A stretch of 33,919 nt of DNA from an uncultured Prevotella sp. (GCA_900550035.1 URQS01000035.1:1-33919), one strand, 5' to 3'; shown: positions 1-9,115, numbered from the stretch's first letter. Numbers and translations: made by a program. The notes: a model not told the origin generated them from the letters alone.

Positions 1-50
1 GCACAACCTTGCCAAGGTTGGGGTCGCGAGTTCAAGTCTCGTTTGCCGCT
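1..50 (+). tRNA. tRNA-Gly (anticodon GCC), 5' end outside window
   Basis: The window opens inside a tRNA. A 5-bp anticodon stem (4-8 with 16-20) encloses the loop TTGCCAA, with anticodon GCC at 11-13, which reads glycine codons GGC and GGU. The T arm follows (GCGAG, loop TTCAAGT, CTCGT at 26-42), then the 3' acceptor strand TTGCCGC at 43-49 and discriminator T at 50. No CCA is encoded. The 5' acceptor strand and D arm lie upstream of the window. Confidence 0.93.
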
Positions 51-104
51 CTTCTTTTAAAAGATTTTTAAATCAGTATTTTTTGAAGAACAAAACAGAA
101 TTCA

Positions 105-659
105 ATGAACTTATACTTAAGATATTTTGACAAGGAGACGTTAGTAACAAACGTTGAAGATGCATTGGATTTTTTGCGTTCAATCCAGGAAATTGGAATG
201 AATGCAAACCTTGAAGCTGATGTTAGAGAATATGCCAACAGCGATGTCTATTACCCCAAAAGATACAAAATAAGACCACGCGTATACTTTATTATTATCA
301 AGACAACGGCAGCAACCATGCTTGACTTCAAGCAGAAGAAAGCTCTACATCCGGCTCCACAGAACAATGCAGCAGCAGAAAAGCATGATATGGCTTCGGT
401 AGTGGCCTCACGCCTCAACGAGGAACGTCCGGGATGGTACGAAGGCGAACTGGACTTCAAGCGCGTAGTATTGATTCCTGCAACTGGCAAGCACGAGTAT
501 CGTGACACACACTTTGTGGTACGATGCAAAGCCAATTCGGGACAAGACTGCTACAACCGCATTGTAGAGCATCTGCGCGACCGTGTGGACAATCGTTCAC
601 AGTTCCCGTCAGCCAAAGGAAAGAACTTCCACTACAAGTATCTTGGTATGTGGAAATAA
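105..659 (+). CDS. conserved hypothetical protein, 184 aa
   Basis: I do not recognise a named family. The protein is soluble-looking, with no signal peptide or membrane segment. It has an N-terminal part rich in acidic and aromatic residues (1-65), a hydrophobic strand (VYFIIIK, about 61-67), an Ala/Gln-rich linker (about 82-92), and a C-terminal part rich in charged residues ending in HYKYLGMWK. The ATG at 105 is the first in frame after the tRNA. A hairpin at 680-712 separates it from ssb, so it is probably its own transcription unit. Codon use matches the neighbouring housekeeping genes, so it is likely a real gene of the lineage. Function is unknown; proximity to ssb is not enough to infer one. 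Confidence 0.75.
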   Translation: MNLYLRYFDKETLVTNVEDALDFLRSIQEIGMNANLEADVREYANSDVYYPKRYKIRPRVYFIIIKTTAATMLDFKQKKALHPAPQNNAAAEKHDMASVVASRLNEERPGWYEGELDFKRVVLIPATGKHEYRDTHFVVRCKANSGQDCYNRIVEHLRDRVDNRSQFPSAKGKNFHYKYLGMWK

Positions 660-679
660 AACATATTGAATAATTATGT

Positions 680-720
680 CATAGGATGTCGCTCAAAACA
701 CGGCATCCTATGTTTGGTTT
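680..720 (+). terminator. probable intrinsic terminator between hypothetical gene and ssb
   Basis: CATAGGATGTCG (680-691) pairs with CGGCATCCTATG (701-712) around a 9-nt loop, with one T-G wobble. TTTGGTTT follows. The hairpin begins 20 bases after the stop at 659. It could also act in the ssb leader. Confidence 0.6.
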
Positions 721-747
721 ATCCTATAACAACAAAAACAGACTATT

Positions 748-1167
748 ATGAATAAAGTAATGCTTATAGGAAACGTTGGAAAAGAACCCGACGTGAAATA
801 TTATGATGCCGACCAGGCTGTAGCACAATTCCCTTTAGCTACGACAGAACGAGGATATGTGTTGCAAAACGGCACACGTGTGCCTGACCGAACAGACTGG
901 CACAATATTGTAATGTGGAGAGATCTTGCAAAAATAGCAGAAAGATATGTCCACAAAGGCGACAAGATATACGTTGAAGGCAGAATACGATACAGATATT
1001 ACGACGACAAGAAAGGCCAACGTAGATTTATAGCAGAGATATATGCCGACAACATGGAACTGCTTACACCAAAACAGGCCTCAACAACAGTACAGAACGT
1101 ACAAACAAAAGAAAACACACGTACTAACATAAAAGAAGACGTGAACAACGACACGTTACCATTCTAA
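748..1167 (+). CDS. ssb: single-stranded DNA-binding protein
   Basis: The protein coats single-stranded DNA during replication, recombination and repair and recruits partners through its C-terminal tip. The 139-residue product starts with the family hallmark MNKVMLIGNVGKEPDVKY. It has the OB-fold core to about residue 108 (TDWHNIVMWRDLA, KGDKIYVEGRI, AEIYADNMELL), then a polar disordered tail ending in DTLPF, a variant of the usual acidic DDxPF tip. It is 13 bp upstream of gldE, suggesting co-transcription. The ssb-gldE pairing is common in Bacteroidota. Length and motifs are normal for the family. Confidence 0.96.
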   Translation: MNKVMLIGNVGKEPDVKYYDADQAVAQFPLATTERGYVLQNGTRVPDRTDWHNIVMWRDLAKIAERYVHKGDKIYVEGRIRYRYYDDKKGQRRFIAEIYADNMELLTPKQASTTVQNVQTKENTRTNIKEDVNNDTLPF

Positions 1168-1180
1168 TATATAAACAATT

Positions 1181-2530
1181 GTGGAAACATACTTAAGATT
1201 CATTTCCGATTCACTCTCCGATGTCTACCTTGTAGCTCCGACTACGGGCGTATTAATATGTATGGTACTGACCATGATACTTATGGCAATGTCGGCATTT
1301 GCAAGTGGTTCGGAAATAGCCTTCTTCAGTCTGTCGCCATCCGACTTGGCTGAATTGAATGCACAGAAATCATCAAGCGACAGCAATATACTGAAATTAC
1401 GTGAGGACAGCGAGCGCACGCTAGCAACAATCCTTATCACTAACAATTTCGTTAATGTAACGATTATCATGCTGTGCAACTATATCTTCGGCAATATCGT
1501 TCATTTCGGAGAGAAGGCGTATTGGCTGCAATTCCTGTCGCTTACCGTAATGTTGACTTTTCTGCTTCTGCTCTTTGGCGAGATTATGCCAAAGGTGTAC
1601 AGCCGTCAGGACCCGCTCAATTTCTGCCGCAAAGCTGTAAAGGGTGTATGTATATGCAGAAAGATATTTTGGCCTATAGAGAACATTCTACTGCGTAGTG
1701 GCGTAATTGCCGAGAAGGTAGTACAGAAAGAAAAGCACGTTTTAAGTGTTGACGACCTGGAACACGCTCTTGAGCTGACCGACAAGAACGACATCAAGGA
1801 CGAGCAAAGCATGCTTAAGGGCATTATCCGATTTGGCGATGAAACTGCCAAGGAGGTGATGACAAGCCGACAAGACATAGTAGGACTTGATATAAAATCA
1901 AACTATACAGAAGTGTTGAACTGTATTGTTGAGAACAACTACAGCCGAATTCCAGTTTACCAGGATAACGGTGACAACATTCGAGGTATATTATACATTA
2001 AGGATTTGTTGCCCCATCTGACAAAGCCCGCAAGTTTCCGTTGGCAGAGCCTGATGCGTCCTCCTTATTTTGTTCCTGAAACAAAGAAGATTGACGACCT
2101 GATGCGCGAATTCCAAGAGAATAAGATACACATCGCTATTGTTGTAGATGAGTTCGGAGGAACAAGCGGTTTGATTACACTGGAAGACATTCTCGAAGAA
2201 ATTGTAGGTGAAATCAACGATGAGTATGACGAAGAAAACAAGCTGTACAGTAAGTTGAACTACAATACATATATATTCGAAGGCAAGACTTTGCTGACTG
2301 ATTTCTGCAAGACATTAAACATCAACGATGAGGAATTTGCAGACGTAGAGGGTGATGCCGACACGCTTGCAGGATTGCTACTGGAGATAAAAGGCGACTT
2401 CCTTAGCATCCACGAGAAGATTGATTTCAAGAACTATACATTCGAAATTGTAGGCATAGAAGAACGCCGCATCAGCAGAATTAAAGTCACAATACACGAG
2501 AAGAAAGAAGAAGACTCTGAAGAGAAATAA
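1181..2530 (+). CDS. gldE: CNNM/CBS-domain membrane protein, GldE family
   Basis: This is a HlyC/CorC-type membrane protein. Residues about 1-190 form the CNNM (DUF21) transmembrane domain with several hydrophobic helices (VLICMVLTMILMAMSAFA; LTVMLTFLLLLFGEIMPK). Residues about 210-335 form a CBS pair (VMTSRQDIVGLD, RIPVYQDNGDNIRGILYIKDL, HIAIVVDEFGGTSGLITLEDILEEIVGEI is split across this part). A CorC/HlyC C-terminal domain covers about 345-440, and the end is acidic. The GTG at 1181 is the start, 13 bp after ssb. GldE is named from gliding Flavobacteria; in non-gliding Prevotella-type organisms the role is unclear, and family knowledge suggests divalent cation or membrane homeostasis. Confidence 0.9.
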   Translation: METYLRFISDSLSDVYLVAPTTGVLICMVLTMILMAMSAFASGSEIAFFSLSPSDLAELNAQKSSSDSNILKLREDSERTLATILITNNFVNVTIIMLCNYIFGNIVHFGEKAYWLQFLSLTVMLTFLLLLFGEIMPKVYSRQDPLNFCRKAVKGVCICRKIFWPIENILLRSGVIAEKVVQKEKHVLSVDDLEHALELTDKNDIKDEQSMLKGIIRFGDETAKEVMTSRQDIVGLDIKSNYTEVLNCIVENNYSRIPVYQDNGDNIRGILYIKDLLPHLTKPASFRWQSLMRPPYFVPETKKIDDLMREFQENKIHIAIVVDEFGGTSGLITLEDILEEIVGEINDEYDEENKLYSKLNYNTYIFEGKTLLTDFCKTLNINDEEFADVEGDADTLAGLLLEIKGDFLSIHEKIDFKNYTFEIVGIEERRISRIKVTIHEKKEEDSEEK

Positions 2531-2557
2531 TCTTTGGGAGAAACAAGAATGTAGACT

Positions 2558-3211
2558 ATGCCTCTATTATATATTGAGAAAATTGACGATAATACGCAGT
2601 TGGGAGCTTGGTTATTTGACAAAAGCACTAACCTAAAGGACGTTTGCCCGTCTGATGTGTACAACCGAACAATTACAATGTGCAATAATCGCCAGAAAGA
2701 AACAGCTGCTGTCTATGCATTGCTGAACGAAATGCTCGGCAGAGGCGGTTGGACTATTGATCACGAAGACTCGGGAAAGCCAATACTAAGAGGCTCAAAC
2801 ATGGAAATAGGCATTAGCCACACCAAGAACTATGCAAGTATAATCTTATCGCGACACAAACGTGTAGCTGTCGACATAGAATATATAAGCGACAGGATAT
2901 TTAAGATTGAAGACAAATTCATGCGTAGTGACGAACGTGATTACAGTCTGACACTCTGCAATAATATAAAAATCTCTGACGACACTCACATTAACAAGGC
3001 ATATATACTGCTGCTATTCTGGTGTGCTAAGGAAACGGTGTACAAATACTATTCGGACGAACATCTGGCGCTACACGACATAATGATTGAAAGAATAACA
3101 GAAAGCAACAAATACGAAGGCTGTATTAGATGCAAGAACACATTGAACGGAGAAACTCAAACGTTAATCTATAAAGTCAACGACAATACAGTCTTGACAT
3201 ACTTAGTATAA
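2558..3211 (+). CDS. 4'-phosphopantetheinyl transferase superfamily protein
   Basis: Enzymes of this family transfer 4'-phosphopantetheine from CoA to a serine of carrier proteins. The 217-residue product has the Sfp-type pattern: IGISHTK at about 84-90, VAVDIEY at 103-109 (Asp106 and Glu108 as magnesium ligands), and WCAKETVYKYY at 155-165 (the W-x-x-KE-x-x-x-K helix). It starts 27 bp after gldE, so it probably shares its transcript, and ends in the hairpin at 3211-3273. Whether it serves the fatty-acid acyl carrier protein or a specialised synthase cannot be told from sequence. Confidence 0.87.
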   Translation: MPLLYIEKIDDNTQLGAWLFDKSTNLKDVCPSDVYNRTITMCNNRQKETAAVYALLNEMLGRGGWTIDHEDSGKPILRGSNMEIGISHTKNYASIILSRHKRVAVDIEYISDRIFKIEDKFMRSDERDYSLTLCNNIKISDDTHINKAYILLLFWCAKETVYKYYSDEHLALHDIMIERITESNKYEGCIRCKNTLNGETQTLIYKVNDNTVLTYLV

Positions 3212-3275
3212 AAACGAAAGCGGTTCAGAACCGAATGATTAATGTCATTCTGATTCTGAACCGCTTTCGTTTTAT
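3211..3275. terminator. bidirectional terminator
   Basis: A perfect 20-bp inverted repeat (3211-3230 with 3254-3273) has a second inner stem GAATGA/TCATTC (3233-3238 with 3245-3250). A-rich and T-rich ends flank it on both strands. It sits between convergent genes, and the last base of the phosphopantetheinyl transferase stop codon is the first base of the stem. Confidence 0.85.
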
Positions 3276-3303
3276 AATTATAATAAGTTCACATCACGTA
3301 TAA

Positions 3304-4457
3304 TCAGTACATATAATAATACCAATAGGTATTGCCATAAGTATCGCGCAAAGCCGTCTGTCGCTCACGGGCATCGGCTATCGACTTCTCCAGTTTCTGC
3401 ATATCCTCAAAATCGGCATCCAAGACATTGTCATGATAAACGATACAAGGATTGGAATGTAAATGGGTATACAGAATCAAAGCCTCTTTATAATGCTTGG
3501 GCAACTTAACAGAGTCGTTCACCTCATAATACTTGGTGATATTGTGTGCAAAAGCATCGAGCTTCTTATCCATAAGGTAAGCGCACAATTGATAATCGAT
3601 AGTACGACGATTGAGACGCTTATGCCTACGCTGATAGTCAAGATAATGCATGGTGGACATTCGTTGCAGATAAGCGTTGCCAAGATAGGCGTAGAAGGTA
3701 GTATCGGCCAGCAATCCAAAACCTACGTTATTGCCATTGGGCATTAGCGAAGCGGAACCGCCCTTCAATGGGAATTCGAACAATCTTTCAGCCAAAAGCC
3801 CTTTTCGCGAAGAGTGTAAGCAGTAAGCATTGTCAGATTCTCATCAGCATCAGAGTGCTGCTGCAATGTACGCAAAGCTTCGTCAACATCATTATCTACC
3901 AAACATTGTTCTACATGTATACGGTCATGGAATACTCTATCAGAATTGCCCCATCCACATACAAATAGCATCATAAGCAGCATGACACTCAAACTAACCC
4001 ACAACTGACGTGTCTGGTCCATGAAAACATGACTATGCTTTTCGGCCATGCCAGATGTATTCAACAGCCAAACAACTACAAAATACGATATAAGACATAA
4101 AGGCAATACGTATCCACCCCAGCCAAACTCAATAAAGCCATTACTGGCTACGCCCGACTGGCTGACATCCGTTATCATTGCAAGCAACAATGTAGATGGA
4201 ATGAACGTAAAAGCCCATGCCAACCGCATGCGCTGAAACAAACGGACAACACCCACTTGAATGAGGAGCAGTACTATTGTTATTAGTACCGCTCCTACAA
4301 AGTGATTGTAATGGGTTTGTCCTTCCGACAACACGTGCTGCATAATTGTCATCAAATCTGCCTGATAGTAATACAGGTAGAAAAACGAAAACAATGCAAA
4401 GACAAATGTACACAACACGTGTGTCAAAGTATCCTGACTATACTTTACCCTATTCAT
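3304..4457 (-). pseudogene. DUF6057-like membrane protein, split by a -1 frameshift
   Basis: Two minus-strand frames together make one protein. The first (ATG at 4457, stop in frame near 3768) has about four hydrophobic helices in its first 165 residues and then a soluble stretch ending LTAYTLREKG. The second carries on as LAERLFEFPLKGG to the stop at 3304, including HYKEALILYTHLHSNP and RDTYGNTYWYYYMY, which I associate with DUF6057 proteins of Bacteroidota (from memory, not searched). One extra base in the CCC at 3799-3801, or a -1 ribosomal slip at A AAG GGC, joins them into exactly 384 residues. The start at 4457 forms a TAATG overlap with the glgB stop, suggesting translational coupling. 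It may be a disrupted gene, a sequencing error or a programmed frameshift. Function unknown. Confidence 0.7.
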
Positions 4458-6511
4458 TAATTTCTTTTTAATACTACAGCCGAACGTGCAGGAATGTAAA
4501 GCTTCAGCCATTCCTTGCGGTCGTTCATATACAACGGATCGTAATTGGTGAGATGGGTGATTGAATCATCAGCAAGACCGTTACCACCAAAGTCCTTTGA
4601 ATCTGTATTCAGAACAACATCGTACGAGCCTGTAGGAACAAGGAATCCATAGTCAACGAACGATTGTGTCGGACTGAAGTTGAATACGAACACCAAGTCA
4701 CCACGCATATAAGCGAGTATCTGGTCAGAATCGTTGTGCCAAATCTCTACTACCGGCTTGTTCTGAATATTCTTCTCAAGCTTGAGCGTTGACAACATTG
4801 CCTTATCAAAATCGCCAAGATAATGATAGTCAAGTTCGGGGTTGTCTACAAGATTCCACTGACGACGCGCATACTTATGGCTCCATCCGTTGCCCTCACG
4901 CGGGAAGTCGATCCATTCCGGATGACCGAATTCATTGCCCATAAAGTTGAGATAACCGCCATTGATGGTAGACGCTGTAACGAGACGTATCATCTTATGC
5001 AAGGCAATACCTCTATTGGCACGGTCGTTCTCGTCGCCTTTACGGAAGTGCCAGTACATATCGGCATCAATAAGGCGGAAGATAATGGTCTTGTCGCCCA
5101 CAAGAGCCTGGTCGTGGCTTTCGCAATAGCTAATGGTACGTTCGTCGGAACGGCGGTTTGTAACCTCCCAGAATATAGAGCTTGGCTTCCAAGCTTCATC
5201 TGGAAGTTCCTTGATTGTCTTAATCCAATAATCAGGGATGTTCATTGCCATACGATAGTCGAAACCGTAGCCACCATCGGTAAACTTGGCAGCAAGACCT
5301 GGCATACCGCTAACTTCCTCAGCAATAGTTATAGCATTAGGATTAACCTCATGTATAAGGAGATTGGCAAGTGTCAGATAGCAGATGGCATTATCGTCCT
5401 GATGTCCGTTGAAGTAATCGCCGTAGTTGCAGAATGCCTCACCCAGACCGTGACTATAATAGAGCATTGAGGTTACGCCGTCGAAACGGAAACCGTCAAA
5501 ATGGAATTCCTCAAGCCAATATTTGCAGTTTGAAAGGAGGAAATGAATAACCTCGTCCTTGCCATAGTCGAAGCATAATGAGTCCCAAGCCGGATGTTCA
5601 TGCTTTTCGCCCGGATAGAAATACTGGTTGGGGTCGCCTGCAAGATTACCCAATCCCTCTATCTCGTTCTTCACTGCATGTGAATGTACAATATCCATGA
5701 TAACGGCAATGCCGTCCTTATGAGCCTGGTCGATAAGAGCCTTCAGATCCTCTGGAGTACCGAAGCGTGAAGAAGCAGCAAAGAAACTGCTCACATGATA
5801 TCCGAATGAGCCATAATACGGATGTTCCTGAATGGCCATAATCTGGATACAATTGTATCCGTCTTTCTTGATTCTTGGCAATACATTCTCACGGAATTCA
5901 TTGTATGTACCTACCTTTTCCGCATCCTGAGCCATTCCGATATGGCACTCGTAGATGAGCAACGGCGACTTATTGGCCTTGAACTTAGTTTTCTTCCATT
6001 CATATGGTTCTGGATTCCATACCTGAGCCGAGAATATCTTTGTCTCCTCGTCCTGGACTACTCGTGTAGCCCAAGCCGGGATACGCTCGCCCATTCCGCC
6101 ATCCCAATATACGTGCATCTTGAAGAGGTCGCCATGCTTTACTGCCTTCTCTGAGAGTTTCAGCTCCCAGTTGCCAGCCTCGTCAATACGCTTAGCGCTA
6201 TAACGCTCGCTTTCGGTCCAACCGTTGAAATCGCCTACAAGATATATTGCGGTAGCATTAGGTGCCCATTCACGGAACACCCATCCACGTTTTGCCTTAT
6301 GCAGTCCATAGTACTTATGTCCATTGGCAAAATCCGTGAGTTTTGTCTTTCCATTATTAGTCAGTGAGTTGAGTTTCCACAGGGCATGATCGTGACGTCC
6401 CTTTATAGCCTCTTCATAAGGCTCAAGGTAAGCATCGTTCTTCACCAATCCAATATGTTTAACTTTGGACTCTGAGTTTTTAGCCTGTGATTTTTTTGAT
6501 TTTAATGCCAT
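4457..6511 (-). CDS. glgB: 1,4-alpha-glucan branching enzyme (GH13, eukaryote-like)
   Basis: The enzyme makes alpha-1,6 branches in glycogen. In its 684 residues an N-terminal CBM48-type domain (about 65-155, WVFREWAPNATAIYLVGDFN) precedes the GH13 barrel. Catalytic signatures are DGFRFDGVTSMLY with nucleophile Asp344, IAEEVSGMPG with acid/base Glu398, and SHDQALVGDKT. The last about 90 residues form an all-beta C-domain. The DGFRFDGVTSMLY and SGMPG wording resembles the eukaryotic GBE1 type more than E. coli GlgB, as is usual in this lineage. The ATG lies 22 bp after the MORN gene, and the stop overlaps the next gene's start, so the three form one operon. It implies that the host stores glycogen. 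Confidence 0.96.
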   Translation of the reverse strand: MALKSKKSQAKNSESKVKHIGLVKNDAYLEPYEEAIKGRHDHALWKLNSLTNNGKTKLTDFANGHKYYGLHKAKRGWVFREWAPNATAIYLVGDFNGWTESERYSAKRIDEAGNWELKLSEKAVKHGDLFKMHVYWDGGMGERIPAWATRVVQDEETKIFSAQVWNPEPYEWKKTKFKANKSPLLIYECHIGMAQDAEKVGTYNEFRENVLPRIKKDGYNCIQIMAIQEHPYYGSFGYHVSSFFAASSRFGTPEDLKALIDQAHKDGIAVIMDIVHSHAVKNEIEGLGNLAGDPNQYFYPGEKHEHPAWDSLCFDYGKDEVIHFLLSNCKYWLEEFHFDGFRFDGVTSMLYYSHGLGEAFCNYGDYFNGHQDDNAICYLTLANLLIHEVNPNAITIAEEVSGMPGLAAKFTDGGYGFDYRMAMNIPDYWIKTIKELPDEAWKPSSIFWEVTNRRSDERTISYCESHDQALVGDKTIIFRLIDADMYWHFRKGDENDRANRGIALHKMIRLVTASTINGGYLNFMGNEFGHPEWIDFPREGNGWSHKYARRQWNLVDNPELDYHYLGDFDKAMLSTLKLEKNIQNKPVVEIWHNDSDQILAYMRGDLVFVFNFSPTQSFVDYGFLVPTGSYDVVLNTDSKDFGGNGLADDSITHLTNYDPLYMNDRKEWLKLYIPARSAVVLKRN

Positions 6512-6533
6512 AGCTATATAATTAGTACGTTAG

Positions 6534-7649
6534 TTAATCTTCAAATCTTTTGCCATTCTCATAATGACCACGTTTCAGTATCTGGCCATTACTGTCTTTC
6601 TCTACGAAATTACCGTCTCGTCGACCGTTGACATACGAACCTTCAAAACGCTTTCCGTCTTTATACTCTTCAATGGCAGCGCCATTGCGACGTCCGTCCT
6701 TATACATTCCCTTGAACTTTGAGCCATCAGAGAAGTGAATTATAACCTGTCCATTCACCTTGCCATTCTTGAATTCGCCTTCAAAGACATCGCCATTCTT
6801 CTTGACAAGTTTGCCATGTCCGTTTTGACGGTCGTTCTTCCACATTCCTACATACATATCGCCATTTTTCCAAAGGAATGTGCCCATACCGTCCTTGTCG
6901 CCCTCGTTGAAATGACCTGTATATTTATCGCCGTTCTTATACTTGAATATACCCTCGCCAGTACGCTCGCCCTGTACGTAATCGCCCTCATAAACGTCGC
7001 CGTTCTGGAAGCGATACACGCCCTTGCCGTTCTGTATGTCGTTGAGCCAATCACCAGTATACACGTCACCGTCGGCATATTTGTTAGTACCCTTGCCCGA
7101 GCGCTGGTTGTTGAGCCACATGCCATCGTACGTTGTACCATCATTCCAAGCAAAGAATCCCTTACCCGATTTCTGGTCGTTGTACCAGTTACCATCGTAG
7201 TAGGCACCGCTTGCAAATGTATATTTACCCTTGCCATGACGCTTGTCTTTCTGCCAGTTGCCATCGTAAATATCACCATTATAATAGTACATCACACCAT
7301 GTCCTTGCTGATAATCACGATACCACATTCCTTTGTATCGGTTATTATTCATAAACCAGAATGTACCAAAACCATGCTGCTGGTCTTGAAACCACTCGCC
7401 TTCATATTTCTCGCCATCAGAAAAGGTATAAATACCCTGTCCCTGACGCTTACCTTTGACATATTCTCCTTCAAAGATATCACCATTCTTGAAGACTGTA
7501 CTGCCCTTGCCTTGTGGTTTTCCTGCCTGCATCTGTCCCTTGTACTGTCCACCATCATGAGTAATGCACGAGCCAAGAGTGATTTTTTGCGCAAATGAGC
7601 CAACAGAAAAGACAGACAAAAGCACAAATAAATATATAGATTTTTTCAC
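6534..7649 (-). CDS. exported MORN-repeat protein, 371 aa
   Basis: The N-terminus MKKSIYLFVLLSVFSVGSFAQ is a signal peptide, cleaved after about Ala20. The rest is a continuous run of 23-residue MORN repeats of the form Y-x-G-x-W/Y-x-x-x-x-x-x-G-x-G-x-x-x-x-x-x-G-D. I count 14 full units and one partial unit up to the C-terminus, with no other domain. MORN repeats form an elongated beta sheet and often bind lipids or scaffold partners; the role here is unknown. It is first in the operon with glgB and the DUF6057-like gene, behind a well-formed promoter at 7678-7708. Being periplasmic or surface located, it is unlikely to act directly on cytoplasmic glycogen. Confidence 0.88.
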   Translation of the reverse strand: MKKSIYLFVLLSVFSVGSFAQKITLGSCITHDGGQYKGQMQAGKPQGKGSTVFKNGDIFEGEYVKGKRQGQGIYTFSDGEKYEGEWFQDQQHGFGTFWFMNNNRYKGMWYRDYQQGHGVMYYYNGDIYDGNWQKDKRHGKGKYTFASGAYYDGNWYNDQKSGKGFFAWNDGTTYDGMWLNNQRSGKGTNKYADGDVYTGDWLNDIQNGKGVYRFQNGDVYEGDYVQGERTGEGIFKYKNGDKYTGHFNEGDKDGMGTFLWKNGDMYVGMWKNDRQNGHGKLVKKNGDVFEGEFKNGKVNGQVIIHFSDGSKFKGMYKDGRRNGAAIEEYKDGKRFEGSYVNGRRDGNFVEKDSNGQILKRGHYENGKRFED

Positions 7650-7677
7650 TTTTATTCAATTTACAATTATTCTATGC

Positions 7678-7708
7678 CAAAATTATCAATTAAATATGAG
7701 ACAGCAAA
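7678..7708 (-). promoter_or_regulatory. promoter of the MORN-glgB operon
   Basis: On the minus strand the -33 element TTTG (7705-7708) and the -7 element TAATTTTG (7678-7685) are 19 bp apart, matching the Bacteroidota consensus TTTG-N19-TAnnTTTG. Transcription should start near 7671, leaving a leader of about 20 nt before the ATG at 7649. Confidence 0.65.
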
Positions 7709-7750
7709 ATGAATTTAGGATTTTTAGCGGAAAAATTGCGAAATAAACAT

Positions 7751-7758
7751 TAAATTTG
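7751..7758 (+). promoter_or_regulatory. -7 element upstream of YihY-family gene
   Basis: TAAATTTG matches TAnnTTTG and lies 31 bases before the ATG at 7790. No clear TTTG is present at the proper -33 distance, only TTTTTAG near 7721, so the call rests on the -7 box. Confidence 0.4.
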
Positions 7759-7789
7759 CACAGTAAATTACACTAGAATTACAACCGAC

Positions 7790-9115
7790 ATGCTTACAAA
7801 AGATAAAATAAAAAAAATTCAACGATTTATAAGCATTGACATTTGGGGCATCAACCGTGAAAGTATCTCGCCTTTTAAATACTTCATGCTCTCAATTGCC
7901 AAAAGACTTATCCTTGCCATAGAATTCACAACAGCAAGACGCATAACAAGTGCGGCAGCGGCACTCACCTACTCTACCCTACTGGCATTCGTTCCGATTT
8001 TAGCTGTAGTGTTTGCCATTGCCCGTGGCTTTGGATACAACAAATACATCGAGGAATGGTTTCGCGATTCCTTTTCAAGCCAGCCACAAGCCGCCGAGAC
8101 TATCATCGGCTTCGTCAACTCGTATCTTATACATACAAAAAGTGGTCTGTTCTTGGGAGTTGGCCTTATCTTCATGTTCTTTACGGTGATTATGCTTATC
8201 AGCAATATTGAGCAGACATTCAATAACATTTGGCAGATAAAGAAACAGCGCAGCGTATTCCGCACCATTACCGACTACACGTCAATGTTCCTACTGGTGC
8301 CTATAACCATCGTAATAACCTCAGGTGTGAGCATATTCTTCGCCACCATATTCAAGCAGATTGAAAACACCATGCTCATCGGTCCGCTCACACAATTCAT
8401 ACTGCAACTGATGCCTTACGTACTTATGTCGGGTGTATTCATTGCCCTGTACATATTTATGCCCAATACAAAAGTGAAACTCACTTGCGCTATTGCCCCT
8501 GGAATCTTAGCAGGTGTGGCAATGCAAGGATTACAGATATTCTACATTCATTCGCAGATTTGGGTAAGTTCATACAATGCTATATATGGTTCGTTCGCTG
8601 CCCTGCCGTTGTTTATGCTTTGGGTACAAATTTCGTGGCTTATCTGTCTGTTTGGTGCCGAACTATGCTATGCTACTCAAAACATGGAAGACTTCGCTTT
8701 TCGCACTAAAGCCGAAGACCTGAGCCATCGCTACAAGATATTGCTATGCCTGATATTGGCCAATCAGATATGCAAACAATTTGCTGTAGGAGGCAAACCT
8801 TACTCGGCGCTTGACCTTAAGCTACGCACCGGCATACCTATACGTATTGTAAACGAATTGCTGTACGAACTGACACAGATAAATATCATAACCGAAATAT
8901 CGAGCGGCGACAAGGGCGAGACTACTTATTACCAACCTGCCGAATGTCTGACACGCCTGTCTGTAGGCACTCTTATAGACCGACTGGAAGCAAACGGAAA
9001 GTGGGCTTTGAGCATCGACTTGCGCAAATTGGCTTCACCAAAATGGAAGGAGGCCTTTGCCAATCGTTCGAAATACCTCAACACCCAAAGAAATATTCTT
9101 GTAAAGGATTTGTAA
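7790..9115 (+). CDS. YihY/BrkB-family membrane protein with C-terminal winged-helix-like domain
   Basis: This is an inner-membrane protein of the YihY (formerly RNase BN) family. Six or so hydrophobic helices fall between about residues 45 and 290 (TYSTLLAFVPILAVVFAIARGFG; SGLFLGVGLIFMFF is the second; MLFVQISW-like segment near 275-285). The family motif region AALTYSTLLAFVPIL is present at about 57-71. After the membrane part, residues about 305-390 are soluble and look like a winged helix (YSALDLKLRTGIPIRIVNE, then LTQINIITEI), an extension common in Bacteroidota members. Family function is not settled; transport or envelope roles are suspected, and the old RNase assignment is considered wrong. 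It is monocistronic, ending at the hairpin 9161-9211. Confidence 0.88.
   Translation: MLTKDKIKKIQRFISIDIWGINRESISPFKYFMLSIAKRLILAIEFTTARRITSAAAALTYSTLLAFVPILAVVFAIARGFGYNKYIEEWFRDSFSSQPQAAETIIGFVNSYLIHTKSGLFLGVGLIFMFFTVIMLISNIEQTFNNIWQIKKQRSVFRTITDYTSMFLLVPITIVITSGVSIFFATIFKQIENTMLIGPLTQFILQLMPYVLMSGVFIALYIFMPNTKVKLTCAIAPGILAGVAMQGLQIFYIHSQIWVSSYNAIYGSFAALPLFMLWVQISWLICLFGAELCYATQNMEDFAFRTKAEDLSHRYKILLCLILANQICKQFAVGGKPYSALDLKLRTGIPIRIVNELLYELTQINIITEISSGDKGETTYYQPAECLTRLSVGTLIDRLEANGKWALSIDLRKLASPKWKEAFANRSKYLNTQRNILVKDL

Noticed and set aside
54..63. CTTTTAAAAG palindrome after the tRNA as a terminator
   Set aside because: It is an A/T-only 10-bp palindrome with no loop; too weak to call.
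4458..4511. N-terminal extension of the DUF6057-like gene
   Set aside because: It would overlap glgB by 55 bp with an atypical Cys-containing leader (MAEALHSCTFGC). The ATG at 4457 gives a clean TAATG junction and a normal hydrophobic N-terminus.
6735..7598. 287-codon open frame antisense to the MORN gene
   Set aside because: It mirrors the 23-residue repeat periodicity of the real MORN gene and is uniformly hydrophobic. The sense strand has a signal peptide and a promoter.
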